From NCBI GenBank assembly GCA_036924085.1, contig JAVGWX010000011.1, forward strand, positions 32,796,386-32,860,385: DNA of 64,000 nt, read 5' to 3'. The notes under the pieces were generated by a model. It was not told the origin of the DNA. It saw only the letters and a program-made list of their open reading frames with translations, and did not search any database. The position numbers and the translations under genes were made by a program. This DNA comes from Ariolimax columbianus (taxonomy: Eukaryota > Mollusca > Gastropoda > Stylommatophora > Arionidae). Below, in pieces: positions 42,615 through 53,689 of the stretch (positions are counted from its first letter, which is position 1; the number at the start of each line of letters is the position of its first letter).

Positions 42615-43007
42615 ATATCACATTATTGGGATCAAAATGCTGATCAGCGCATGAGCTGCAGTGGTCAGCGACCCATAACTGACTGTTAGCGTCAGGGTCA
42701 GCGAACCAGAGCTGCCAAGACCCTTCTACACCTCCACGCGGTGATCCTGGATAACAGGCTGCAGCAGGACAGACTGGCTAAGGATAAGGGATCGAAGAAG
42801 GAATGCTAACCCGGTACTAAAAAAAAATGCTTTCTAAAGTCTGATGTGTTGGACCGAAAGGGGCAAATATCGCAGCCAAGCTGTAAACTACGACACAACG
42901 CATTCCGTTATCTGGGCTACATTCTGCTACTAAAGTCCTTTCAGGGTTTGGTGGCGGGAGATTGAACACGAACGAAGTCAAGCCAAGCCAAGCCATATCA
43001 CATTGTT
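42615..43007 (+). repeat. REP-1 copy, nearly full length, with 13-bp TSD
   Basis: The element is 42628-42994 (367 bp), flanked by ATATCACATTATT at 42615-42627 and ATATCACATTGTT at 42995-43007 (one mismatch). The 5' end is GGGATCAAAATGCTGATCAG and the 3' tail is GAACGAAGTCAAGCCAAGCC. It is the most complete 5' end of the family. Confidence 0.9.
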
Positions 43008-44445
43008 GTATGTTCAATCCTTTGGTTTGAAGGTAGGCCTGTGTATTGTTAATTTCAATTTCTAGAAGGACGGATTCTCATAGGCCAATAAGGCGCAGAA
43101 AGGAAAACAACTGTAACGCACCAAATAGCACTACAGAAGCTGACTTGTTAACTATATTTTCTTCTTCATCAGTTTACTGGTATACGTTGTTTTTTTTCAA
43201 CACTCAGGAGGTTCTCCCCTTACACTCCATTAAGTTTATGTTACGCGCTTGACACGTTGTCAGTGACTGAAGTCAGAATATCTCAGAGATGGATTTAGGA
43301 AGAAACAAAAACGTAAACAAACTTTCCACTGTTACAAAAATGGTAACATAATTCACAGCATGTATCTGATTTGTACATGCGACAAATTCTGCTTTTCAAT
43401 AATTTCTTTGATACGTTTTTAAACGCCAGTATGCTGACCACTGATTCTAGCATCATTATCATAAGAATATTCTCTACAGTTTTGAATATCAATTCCGTCG
43501 ATTTTTCATTTTTGCAAAATCATAGTTAAACATTAAAATATTTAATACTTGACGTTAAGACTCAACATAGAAAACTCTAAAACTTATGTGAATAATAACA
43601 CAAGTTAATTGATTTATTACAAAACGTTATTGTTAAAGAACAGCAAAGCGGCCATGTAACTGATGGGGATCTACATTGCTCTGCTGATTCAGTTCATTAT
43701 ATATGCCGCCAGACCACGGATGTGCCGGGAATTCACACTAGTCAATGACTTACACTTGTGTTTACGGAAACGTGTTGTTTTCCATTTGGACTGGTTAATT
43801 CGTTCATTTTGTGCGTTTTCTTCCGTCCGATTATCCTGGAATGGACATCGACTAAATGAATAGCATTACGCTTAAACATGTGTCATATTTCACGATCTAG
43901 CTTATACGTCTACTTCACGAGATTGGCGCCCTTCGCCCTAGCTGCAAACAGTGTCATCTTTGTTGTATGAAATTTAAACACAACTATAATGAACTGCCAC
44001 CTGGAGAGAGATGGGCGCCATCAGGCGTGTGGCGGCCCAAGGCACGCCGTTGTTGTATGACGTGAGCTGGTACGACAAACTGCAATAACGGTGCCTCAAC
44101 GATTTTCTAGATTATAGGACTAATAATGATGATCATGATGATGATATTGTTACACAAATATCAAAAAGAAACTAACTAATCTAATCATATCCAAATACTA
44201 ACTAATACATAGTTTGAGCATAAGCTCTAGTTAGAGCCCCTGAAAATAATTTACCCAGGTGCCCAGTCTTCTATCTTGACTCACGTAATTCACTAAACTG
44301 TATCTATGCAAACCGTGTTACAAATTAGTGGCTAACTAGCTAGCTCGTTGTTAAAATCGAACAAAATATTGTCACATGGATTAGAATGACTACCCGGAGG
44401 AGGCTTAAGGTACACTTGGACTAAACATGATGTCCAAACGTTGGG
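43008..44445. other. No recognised gene
   Basis: AT-rich sequence with small frames and an ATGATGATG run near 44125-44145. No gene or family repeat supported. Confidence 0.5.
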
Positions 44446-44773
44446 AACGTGTCCCTCTGGTGCCCGTGTTACACCAGATCTGGGAGAGCGTGTCCCTCTG
44501 GTGCCCGTGTTACACCCGATCTGAGGGAGCGTGTCCCTCTGGTGATCATCTTACACCCGATCTGAGGGAGCGTGTCCTTCTGGTGCCCGTGTTGCACCCG
44601 ATTTAGGGGAGCGTGTCCCTCTGGTGCCTGTGTTACACCAGATCGGGGGGAGCGTCTCCCTCTGGTGTCCGTGTTACACCAGATGGAGGGGAGCGTCTCC
44701 CTTTGGTGCCCGTGTTACACCCGATCGGAGTGAACCTGCCCCTCTTATGCCCGTGTTACATCTATTATGTGAG
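44446..44773 (+). repeat. 41-bp minisatellite, about 8 copies
   Basis: The unit starts AGCGTGTCCCTCTGGTGCCC and continues GTGTTACACCCGATCTGAGG then G. Eight head-to-tail copies, with the outer ones more diverged. The unit contains GGTG...CACC, a weak inverted repeat. The period is not a multiple of three, so the open frames across it are not a repeat protein. Confidence 0.93.
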
Positions 44774-45002
44774 AATAAGTTCCCTGAGGATTTTTATCCT
44801 AGCGTTCTCCTGACGCCAATCGAACAAAACTTGGGATATTATCCTAGTGTTCTCCTGACCCTATTCTATAAAGTGAGAAAACCCCCACTGTCAAGCTCTA
44901 CTACTTGCATAGCCCCTTCAGCTTCAACTAAACACAGATGGTGGTCGTCACGAGGTAATCTGTTCCATCTACGTTGACTGGTCAGCAATCAATCTTACTC
45001 AA
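44774..45002. other. Short duplicated block after the minisatellite
   Basis: TTATCCTAGCGTTCTCCTGA near 44796 and TTATCCTAGTGTTCTCCTGA near 44838 are two copies about 42 bases apart, a second small tandem duplication. Confidence 0.6.
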
Positions 45003-45095
45003 CTCAGGTCAGGTCAAGTCATCCCGTAACCAGGGAGGTCGTTGGGGCACACATGAAGACATCCTCACAACCACACGCCACTCTTCTCTGACTTA
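45003..45095 (-). mobile_element. RTE 3' end stub (element D family)
   Basis: The plus strand reads CAGGTCAGGTCAAGTCATCC then CGTAACCAGGGAGGTCGTTG and CACACATGAAGACATCCTCA, the same end as element D at 19549-19610. Severely 5' truncated. Confidence 0.85.
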
Positions 45096-45529
45096 CTCAA
45101 TTACTACCTCTTGGAATCTTATTGTCTGATATGGCTACGTGTCAGTCATTGTAAATGTGACAGCCTGACGTCCGATTAATTTTCGCCTAACTCCTCCACC
45201 TGTATCTAAACTCCAGATACAACAACCAAATGGGCCAGACAATGCCCCCTACCAGTTTTTAGTTCACCATTCTTCACGACACACCGGTATTGCTAACCCG
45301 AGGCGATAAGAGGTGAACTCTAACTGAACTATTCCCATCTGAATGAGATATTCTTTCTCTGTCCCAACTCATTTTAGCTCCAATAATAAGCTGCTGGCTC
45401 TAACCCATAAGCTGTCTGATAGATGGTCCTATTACATACTGCTCCCTAACAACTAACCCTGTTACAAATGAAGAAAACCTTCACTTTATTTCCATGGATC
45501 ATAACATAGCGTAAAACTTGGCTCGTTTG

Positions 45530-46300
45530 ATCCTTATAAGAAAACCATTTCCTCAGTGATGCAGATTGAGTGTAATCCTTCTGTGTCCATGTCCCTTCGC
45601 AAGATATCTAAGGACTCTGGGATCTTGGAGCAGTCTTCTTTTGTGTTGACTGAGCTGAAGTATAGATTACGTAGATTTGCAGCTTCAATATTGTCTCTTA
45701 TTATTTTTTCTTGAACTATCTTGGAGTGGGCAAATGGTGTCTTTCGTTCTTTGTTTTTGTCTAATATACGAAAAGAAAAAAAAAACTCTGGCTATTAGTC
45801 TTAATCTTCTGAGCAAGTTTTTTTTTTTCAAAGTCAATCTTTGCATTGGGGGTAAATGTCCAAATATTTTTAGTATGTTTGCATTTGATTTTCCATCTTC
45901 TATAAACGTGAGTGGGCCTACTTTGTCATTCGTCCTCTGTTTATTTCTAGCCTTAAAAAGAAGCTTTTGCTATCAGTCTTGATCATTTTACTTTTTTTTC
46001 AAAGTCGATTTATGCTGTTCAATTCACTTTATCAGTTATGTTTTGCTTGTTCAAACATTTAAAATATGTTGCAGTGTTTTATTTTTAGCATTTCTACATT
46101 TAACTACAGGTCTAGTTATCTACTTTTTTTTTCATTTGGGGTTTACCTTCCTACATGGAACAAATTCATCCTTTTGAAATCTGTAGAATTGTTTTGAAGG
46201 CCTCCCACTCTTCTTCAACATTTATTTTCATGACAATATCTTTCCAATTTATCTGGCTCGCTTCTTCTATCAGCTTCTTAACATGTCTTAGAAAAATCGT
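45530..46300 (-). mobile_element. CR1-like linker fragment with internal duplication
   Basis: On the plus strand, TTCCTCAGTGATGCAGATTG, GGACTCTGGGATCTTGGAGC and GTCTTTCGTTCTTTG match the CR1 piece at 27560-27770. Two diverged copies of the same 110-bp block are present, at about 45735-45845 and 45912-46020 (both with the ...CTTTTTTTTTCAAAGTC... part). The segment ends with the TTTCTACATTTAACTACAGG block. Confidence 0.75.
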
Positions 46301-47574
46301 ATGTAGTAATCGTATTCATATTCCCCGCTTTTATTTCATATTTATGATGAAGCATAATGAGTGATTGGCATAAGACGTAAAAGTAAAGTTAATATAGAGC
46401 TGAATTATTTTGTACTTTTTAATGCATTGTGAAATAAAATGGTCAACAAATGAGAAATAAAAAAAAATATTTTATTTGTTTGAAGTGCTTGTCTAGTTCT
46501 GTGAACGATGCTTCATCTAGATTTTCACATATATTCCTCTTTCGCTAGTGTGTGGAATCCAATTATAATACTTTTACTCCAGTCATTTAAGAAAATCAGA
46601 TTTAAGGAATATTACTCTGGATGGCGTTCGAAACTTTCATCTAAGCCGTCTCTCTGTTCTCATAGTTCACAGGGGAAGTAAGCTGGTGAACATTTTTCTG
46701 GCTGTTTTATAGAAGCCCAAAAGTTCTCCCAGGTAAATAAAGGTTATAAACTAACAAAATTCGTCTCACAGGCTCCTACATTTTCAATTAGATTGCATAT
46801 TACGCATAATTGATTACCTGCTGAGTGTTCTCACGTCAGTCTCCACTAATGTTCTCTTCCATTCAAATGTTTGTAACAATTTCTGTTAGTGCAACTATTT
46901 ACACTACACTCAACACCGAGTTTACAAACGTACCGGGTACCGCTAATTAATAACAATTCGGTGTTACTTGTTTACACGGAGAACATAGGCGATAATGAGA
47001 TTGTCTAGAGTACTATTGTAAACCAGTAAACAATATATTATCATCGATTCAATTATACCATTGATAGTAAGACTCCCACCGAGTCAAAGTTCCTTACGTT
47101 CATCAAGACTTAAACTACTTAAAGTAACTTACTATCATTTTTTAATCAGTATGATCCCAAATTCAGAATAGCTTCACATCATAATCATTCATTCATTGGT
47201 AATTATTAATAATAATGCAAGACACATGTTGATAGCTCTTGAAAATTCAATTAATTGATTGCTTAATCATGTCTTCTCTTTACTGTTAGGACAAACAAGG
47301 TAATTAATTTTATGTAGATCTAAATTATTTGGAAATAAATTATGCAAAGAACCATTTATTTAAGAAAATACATTCATATGATATACTTATTACTAGCCAC
47401 ATTGTTATCATGAGTGATCATAATCACAATAATGATAACACCAACAGCTGTATTAGGCTGTGACTATGATGGTGTCCTGGGCAGTCACTGTGGATCTACC
47501 TGTTGCAAATGTGCATTTTAAACTAACATTATAAGAAAAATAGTTTGGAGATATTAACCAATATTAAAGAGCTG
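46301..47574. other. No recognised gene
   Basis: AT-rich sequence, possibly upstream flank of the TMTC gene. Nothing recognised. Confidence 0.5.
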
Positions 47575-47800
47575 ACAAATAATATATTTTGGCCATTTTA
47601 AAAGACATGACACTCTTGTAAAATCCATACTAGAGAAAAAAGTTGAAGTGCGAGGTAGGGCAGTGCTTCAAGTGGGAGGATAACATCAAACGATGGACAA
47701 GCAGCAGTCTGTGTGTACTACCATGGCAATAGACAGAGTGATAGAGAATGTTGGAGATCCATTGCAGCTAACCTTCATTGTGAACATAGCACTTGAATTT
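47575..47800 (+). pseudogene. LINE C-terminal fragment (family P)
   Basis: Aligns with 36280-36600. Text such as TTTTGGCCATTTTAAAAGAC suggests a FGHxxRHD-like motif, followed by EKKVEVRGRAVLQVGG-like and DRVIENVGDPLQL. Strongly decayed. Confidence 0.5.
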
Positions 47801-48084
47801 AATTGAATATATAATACTATAAGTTATAATACTAAAACATAAATATTTCTTAAAATATAGATTTTTATTTAAATTACAATCATAATGTAGTTTCTATCGA
47901 CATCTGATTGTCAGAATCTTCTATGGCGGTTGAAAAATAAAATCAACATCTTTTAACTAAATTTAATTTCCATACAAATGTGTAGGTGGATGCCAAATTC
48001 AAATATCTGTGACCACTTAGTTATCAAGAGTCTCTGAGAAAAAGATTTAATTAAGCAAAAGCAAACATATTTTGAAAGTAACAT

Positions 48085-48900
48085 ATGAAAGTAACAACAA
48101 ATGAGAGAAATGGAATCCAGTGGACATTTAATAAACAGATGGAGGACCTTGATGTTGTGGATAGTATAGCCCTTCTGTCCCACAGCCAAAGCCAAATGCA
48201 AAGGAAACTGGATAGACTGGATTATATCTCTAAACAAGTCGGTTTGAAGATCCATGAGGAAAAGACGCAAATTATTAGGGTCAATGCAGCAAACACAGAA
48301 CCAATCAGGCTGATTGGAAGAGGTAGAGGTATTTACATACCTAGGACGTATCAACAAGGAAGAAGGGACAGACGTGGATATAAAAACAAGGATACAAAAA
48401 GCAAGAATTGCATTCAGAATGTTGAAACACATACAGAACTCCAATGAAATAAGAAGGAAGACTAAAATAAGGATTTTCAATTCAAATGTGAAGCCAGCGG
48501 AAACCTGGAGGAAGATGAAAGGCAATGACAGGAGACTGCAGGTTTTGTCAACAGATGCCCGAGAAAGATTCTTCATATAAAATGGTTTGACAAAGTTACA
48601 AACGACAGAGTGTGGGAGAGAGTGGACAAGGTAAATTGGAACAGGAAATCTTAGGAAGAAAGTGGAGATGGATGGGTCATACATTAAGAAAGCCCCCAGG
48701 CCAGTATCACCAGGCAATCCATGTCATGGAACCCCCAGGAAAGGAGAGGCATAGGCAGACCAAGGAATACATGGAGACGAGATCTGGAGGCGGAAGTAAA
48801 GAAAACAGGAAAAAGCTGGAAGGAAGTGGAATAGATTGCACAGGACAGAGCTGTTTTTCGAAGGTTGGTTAATGGCCTATACACCGGTGGATGATAGAAG
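48085..48900 (+). pseudogene. LINE RT thumb/C-terminal fragment (element Q)
   Basis: Frames at 48085-48447 and 48314-48580 encode DVVDSIALLSHSQSQMQRKL (motif C region, ADDIALLSH decayed to VDSIALLSH), KQVGLKIHEEKTQIIRVNAA, VFTYLGRINKEEGTDVDIKT and IFNSNVKPAETW. The frame 48612-48872 carries KWRWMGHTLRKPPGQYHQAI and the last RGRP-like tail. It ends with RRLVNGLYTGG-type text at 48858-48890. Animal LINEs with this C-terminus are common; clade left open. Confidence 0.75.
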
Positions 48901-49379
48901 GTGAAAGAGAGAAATATATTTTGCTTGTATAAACCTGACCATCTCTACAGTTACCTTTTATGTTTTTGTTGTAATTTTAAATAGCTGTTTGCAAAATATG
49001 AAAATATTCATGCTTTGCCTAACAATACACAGCCACATATCTTCTGGTCTACTTATAGCAGGAAGTTTGTGTTTTCGCATGCATTTAGAAAAAGACTTCC
49101 TCTCTTATTCTACATCATCTTGAATAACTCAGGCCCAGATATTTCTTCCACCCATTTGTAAAGTAAATGTTGGCATTTTTTCCAACTTTCTGGTGTCAGG
49201 TTAGAGTAAAAGTACCATTCAACTGTTTTAGAAGCATTTATGATTTTTATTAAATGTAAATTCATTCATCTTGATAAGATTTATGACCAGACATTTTAAA
49301 AATGATTTCTATTCTGTTAGTTCTTACATTTTGTGTGCTATTTGTTTTAATTTTGATGGAAATATATTTATATTTACAG

Positions 49380-49565
49380 ATGGAAAATTTTCTTACTTAT
49401 TCATTTATTTTGTGTGCAACTGTGGCAGTTATTTATCACAATGCTCTTTGGTGTGGATTTGTGTTTGATGACATGTCGGCCATTGTGGAGAACAAGGACC
49501 TTCGACACAGCACTCCATTTACCAATTTATTTCTTAATGATTTTTGGGGTACCCCAATGCACAAG
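49380..49565 (+). CDS. TMTC3: TMTC3-like gene, coding exon 1
   Basis: A 186-nt exon coding 62 residues. It follows an acceptor AG at 49378-49379 and ends at donor GT at 49566 (AAG|GTATTT), phase 0. MENFLTYSFILCATVAVIYH gives the first membrane segment; the luminal loop contains WCGFVFDDMSAIVENKDLR with the paired Asp (residues 30-31) and NDFWGTP, both hallmarks of the TMTC family. TMTC proteins are ER membrane proteins with C-terminal TPRs that transfer O-mannose to cadherins and related substrates. The start at 49380 matches the usual N-terminal length; a longer in-frame start at 49302 exists but would override the acceptor. A 5' UTR exon upstream is likely. Confidence 0.88.
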
Positions 49566-49629
49566 GTATTTTAAAAATAAATTTGTTAACAAATATATAA
49601 AATATTAGAAATGGTAAAGTCCATGGGAA

Positions 49630-50460
49630 CTACAGGTTAACTGTCATTCCTGAAGGTTCTCTGTGCAGCCTGGCTCCACAAGGTTATACTAAAGGACTAT
49701 AAGATAGTACCAATTCTTCTGTCTACTCTAGGATACTGAAGATATTAAGACAGACGTACAAACCCCAATGTGGTTTCAGAAAAAACTAAATTATTTCAGA
49801 TCTTATTATCTCAAGCAACTAAGTGAAAAAAAATATGATGGTGAAATGCACCTCTGTTTCTTAAACCCTGGAAAAGGCATTCAATAAGGTTTTCTGGGAT
49901 AGGCTGCTGAAAAGGAAGAACATCCCAGCACCCTTTATCTGCGATATGAAAAGTTTTGATAAGACTTACAGAAACTATATTAGGACAGGAAATCACATTT
50001 CACAGGAGTTCTAGACAACCAGTGGCATACAACAGAGGGACATTATATCACCATGCCTCTTCATACTACTCATGAATGATGTCATCAAAGCCTGTAAGGA
50101 GAGAACCAAAAAGTACTCAATGGGGTTCTGGAAGATGATCAGTCTATAAATTGGAGCTGGTATTTGCTGATGATTTGGCCTTGATTCCTAAATTGAAGAT
50201 ACATCTCTAGACTGACCTTTAAATCTGTAAAGAGGAGCTGGAGAAGAGAGGGATGACCAGCAAGAGGAGCTGGGGAAGAGAGAGATGGCCATTAACAGTT
50301 CAAAAACATAAACTATGGTGGTCTAGAGAGAAGAGAAGATACATTTTTCTGGGTGAACAGCCTCTGGAACAGGTCAAGCAGTTTAAATACCTTAGTCTTA
50401 GTCGATCTGTACTTCTACAGGTGCATAAGCCCCTACAGGTCCTATCTCTGATGTGAGCTG
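49630..50460 (+). pseudogene. Decayed LINE fragment in intron 1
   Basis: Across frames: CLFILLMNDVIKA-like (after motif B), a degraded AxDDLALIPKLK motif C near 50165-50195, and a KQFKYLS-like segment near 50370-50395. Between them, two duplicated GAGGAGCTGG(A/G)GAAGAGAG units at 50232-50283. 5' and 3' ends unclear. Confidence 0.55.
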
Positions 50461-50484
50461 GGTGTAGCCAGGAGGAGGATTTCC

Positions 50485-50720
50485 TTCTTAGCGGGCTAGG
50501 CTCGAGCAGCTTATTACTCCACTATGGAGGATGGTTAACTGGTGTGTAAGTCCATTCCATCTTAATAGACTCAAACACTAGAGCAAAGTAGACCCGCAGC
50601 CTGTTAGGCGCCATCTTAAGCTGCTCTTAACAAACCACCTAACTATGGCCGGTGTTATGCCATGTCACACAATTAGTCACCTCTTACGACATACTCTCTG
50701 TGGGGCAGTGGTGCTATTCT
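50485..50720 (-). repeat. SINE-2 body copy in intron 1
   Basis: Matches 13490-13745: GCGGGCTAGGCTCGAGCAGC, CAGCCTGTTAGGCGCCATCT, CTCTGTGGGGC. The rightmost part (CTTGTCATACACAAAG) resembles the 13735 end. Confidence 0.75.
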
Positions 50721-51169
50721 TGTCCTTGTCATACACAAAGACTTCGGCGGACCACTCGGCTACCAAAAGGGAAGTATTAAAAAAGCACTGGCTACGCGAA
50801 GGGCAGCAACTGGTAAACTTTTGTATGCCATAAATAAAGGATTATCCCTCAAGTCCATTATCTTGAAGTGGTGAGGGAGCTTGCATGTGTCAATGACCCC
50901 ATGAGTTAAGCCAGCAGAAGCGAAAGTGACCAGAAGGGTCACCCAGGCAGGGCAGATCCTGGGGAAGAGAGTAAAATGGACAACTCACATAGGGTTTAAT
51001 AGGTTAGATTAGAGTACATCTTTTAAAAAAAAAATATTTTCTACTAGCACATAATTAGAATCTAGTAATGAATTCTGTGTGTTAAAACGGAAAATAGCAA
51101 TTTTCAGAACGGATGGAATTAGTGGAATACTTTGAATGAAAACATTTTCATGTGGGGTGATGGATGTGT

Positions 51170-51500
51170 GGTTAGGATGTGGTAGAGATGGGCCATATAT
51201 TGAGAATTGCATGGACTGCAAAGACGGCTAATAATGCAGTGCTTGAAGAGGCACAGACACAAAGACAGCTTGTGGCAGAAATCACAACAACGCAGTCATC
51301 CTATTTTGGGCATGTCATGAGAAGAGGTGGGTTGAATCTCAAGAAAGAGGAACAGAGGGAGGCGAAGATAGAAAATATCTGACAGTTTGAAGAAATGGCA
51401 TTGGAGACAATCCATGACGGAACTGATAAATGGCACTCATGATAAGAGGAGGTGGAGATCCATGATTGACAACACCAACCAGCAGGGCACATGAGAAATG
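51170..51500 (+). pseudogene. LINE C-terminal fragment in intron 1
   Basis: A frame gives GHILRIAWTAKTANNAVLEE then FGHVMRRGGLN, as in RTE-like C-termini (RILRISWTxxxTNxEVLxxA...FGHVxRxxGLE). After a frameshift, WHSxDKRRWRSMIDNTNQQG-like text ends near 51490. 5' truncated. Confidence 0.75.
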
Positions 51501-51704
51501 AGAAATGGGTGAATTAAAAGGGGGAAAAAATTTGCATAATGGAGGCCACAATCTTGAAAGAATCACACAACGGGGAATTCCGCTAATTTCATTCGATCTG
51601 AAAATTGTTATTTCCCATATGAAGCAGGGTACTAAAACTAGTATTTTATAAAAATTAAATAGTATTTGTGTCACAAAATATATATGTAAAACATCGTAAA
51701 ATTA

Positions 51705-51795
51705 TAAACTTAAATTTAGTGTCATTATACTGGTTTAGAAGACTGCAGAGCCTGCATAAACCAGTTTCTTCTACTCCATGTCTTGTCGTGTCTTT
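51705..51795 (-). mobile_element. CR1 3' end stub in intron 1
   Basis: On the plus strand, TACTGGTTTAGAAGACTGCA then CCAGTTTCTTCTACTCCATG matches the reverse complement of the CR1 ends (32340-32380, 34455-34510). About 90 bp; severely 5' truncated. Confidence 0.7.
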
Positions 51796-52194
51796 CTCGT
51801 AACCCCAAGAAGTCGTAGGAGCATCACTCAGCATATGAGTGATCTGTCTTGGGCATCTTGCTAATTAGGCAGGGCTCAATATCTCCCGGGCGATGTGTTA
51901 GACCATTATTGGTTGTTGTGGACATTTCCAAGCCACAAACTGAAACTCAGCAAACAGGACAGATGGCACCAATATCTTGAAGTTCAGCTGTGTGCACTGG
52001 ACCGTGCAAATACGACACACGGGATCCTAAATACTATTTCAAAAAGTCTATGTCAATGCCAGGCTAATCAAAGGGAAAAGCTTCACACAATGAACAAACT
52101 AACTAATACAAATGGAAAACTGCAATACATTTTCATGGACACAAGTGTAAGTCATCGACTAATGTGAATTCCAGTCAAATCCATAGTCTTTCGG

Positions 52195-52290
52195 TATCCA
52201 TGATGGACTAAAAAAACGAGAGCAAAATTAGACTCACGGCATGTTATGCGTCATCTTTGCTGTTATGGGAAGAGTATAGTAAACATGATA
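52195..52290 (-). repeat. Possible SINE-2 fragment
   Basis: GACTCACGGCATGTTATGCG then TCATCTTTGCTGTTATGGG resembles the SINE-2 core (GACCCGCAGCCTGTTAGGCG then CCATCT). Short and diverged. Confidence 0.4.
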
Positions 52291-52494
52291 TGTCTTAGAC
52301 TATAATTATAGCAGATACCTGATATCATTGTCCTTGCTTATATGTGTGCAGATAGTTATGTCATTTATTATTTATAGAATAATTATAATTTTGCAGTCAT
52401 TTTTGACATTTACAAAGTTCATGCAAAATCTTACCTGACTATGCTCATAATTCTTGTTATTATTTTAAAGAACCTTTTTTAAATAACAAAACAG

Positions 52495-52631
52495 GAAAAA
52501 AGTCACAAATCTTATAGACCTTTATGTGTGGCTACATTTCGATTGAACTATGCAATTGGTGAACTTGATCCAAAGGGCTACCATTTGTTGAATGTTATTC
52601 TTCATGCTGCTGTCTGCATTATGTTTATGAG
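52495..52631 (+). CDS. TMTC3: TMTC3-like gene, coding exon 2
   Basis: A 137-nt exon: acceptor AAAACAG|GAA, donor ATGAG|GTATGT, entering in phase 0 and leaving after two bases of a codon. It codes [20 protein letters not shown] then [20 protein letters not shown] and [14 protein letters not shown] and the YHxLNxxLH helix are highly conserved in TMTC proteins; this is the end of the first luminal loop and the next membrane segment. Confidence 0.92.
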
Positions 52632-52989
52632 GTATGTATGATTTTAGAAGTGATATGATTTGGAATGAACTGTTTTACCACAATTGCGATTGTTGAACAT
52701 GAACAAAGTTGTGAGCTTGTTATTTTCATTGTCAAAGTATTACAGACAGATGTTGCTAAAAGTGTATGTTACTAATGCTGTCATAACAGAGTGTGGACAA
52801 TAAGCCCTCAATTTCAGAACTCCCAAGACCTACATCTAAAATTATCTCTGATTACTAAGCCCAACTGTTGTCATTTTAATGGGAGAATTGTTTATAAGAA
52901 TATGCACATGGTGAATCTTTGATGCTTTCTAACCAGGTGCTTTAGGAAGATCTAATAGCAGTCTGGAAGACAGCTATCTAGAAGGATGA

Positions 52990-53290
52990 CAACTGCTTTA
53001 AAACACTGGTTGCCTTGCAAATGAGAAACTAGTGTTTACAGATTTTTATAGTAAACCAATGAAAATCAATAGAAAGGCAACAGGAAGAAATAAACTGAAC
53101 TATACTAGAGGACTATGGAATACAAGGATAAATATTAGATAATGTACCATGTGAACAAAAATATAATAAAAACAACTGATGAATCCACACATACTTTTGA
53201 AATAACCACATAAATATGACATGAATGTGTGCCTTCACCATTGCAGCTCAACATTTATATGGACAAATTCACTGAGGCCAGGCTAACTGC
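52990..53290 (+). pseudogene. Decayed LINE RT fragment in intron 2
   Basis: Near 53232-53275 the translation resembles RT motif B (CVPSPLQLNIYMDKFTEAR). Similar to 29180-29570. Confidence 0.5.
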
Positions 53291-53689
53291 ATAATTTTAG
53301 ATTTATAAGAAACATGTGCTGGCAACAAATAGCAACATAAATAGCATGATATTACAAAATGGCAGATTATGGATGTTCAGTGCTAGTGTGTTTTTGGGAA
53401 TGAAACGTGAAATTTTCGTCATAGTTTGTTTTAGACACTGACTATTAACCATCAAACTTTATATCACTCCAATATTAGTTAAAATTGTTACTTACAGGAA
53501 CATCTTGGAGCAACATGTTGTCAACTTTGTTGACAACTAGGATATTAACGTAATGACTTGCATCAGATGTTTTTATTGTAGCCTGCACATTGTATCATGT
53601 ATTAGTTTCATCAACTTTATTGATACATGTGTTCTGATAATATATGATAAGTGATGAGATGAGTTACTGCCTGAACAGGTTACTATAAA

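Larger units (their letters stand above)
49566..52494 (+). other. TMTC3: TMTC3 intron 1
   Basis: A 2,929-bp phase-0 intron, GT...AG. It holds LINE fragments, a SINE-2 copy and a CR1 3' stub. Confidence 0.8.

Noticed and set aside
44446..44773. CRISPR-like array
   Set aside because: Units are directly adjacent with no variable spacers; the genome is animal.
44613..44977. Repeat-like protein frames
   Set aside because: The minisatellite period of 41 is not divisible by three, so the frame changes at each unit.
47953..48717. 254-codon minus-strand open frame
   Set aside because: It lies mostly antisense to the LINE thumb region at 48085-48900, has no recognisable domain, and its low-complexity hydrophobic composition fits a shadow frame.
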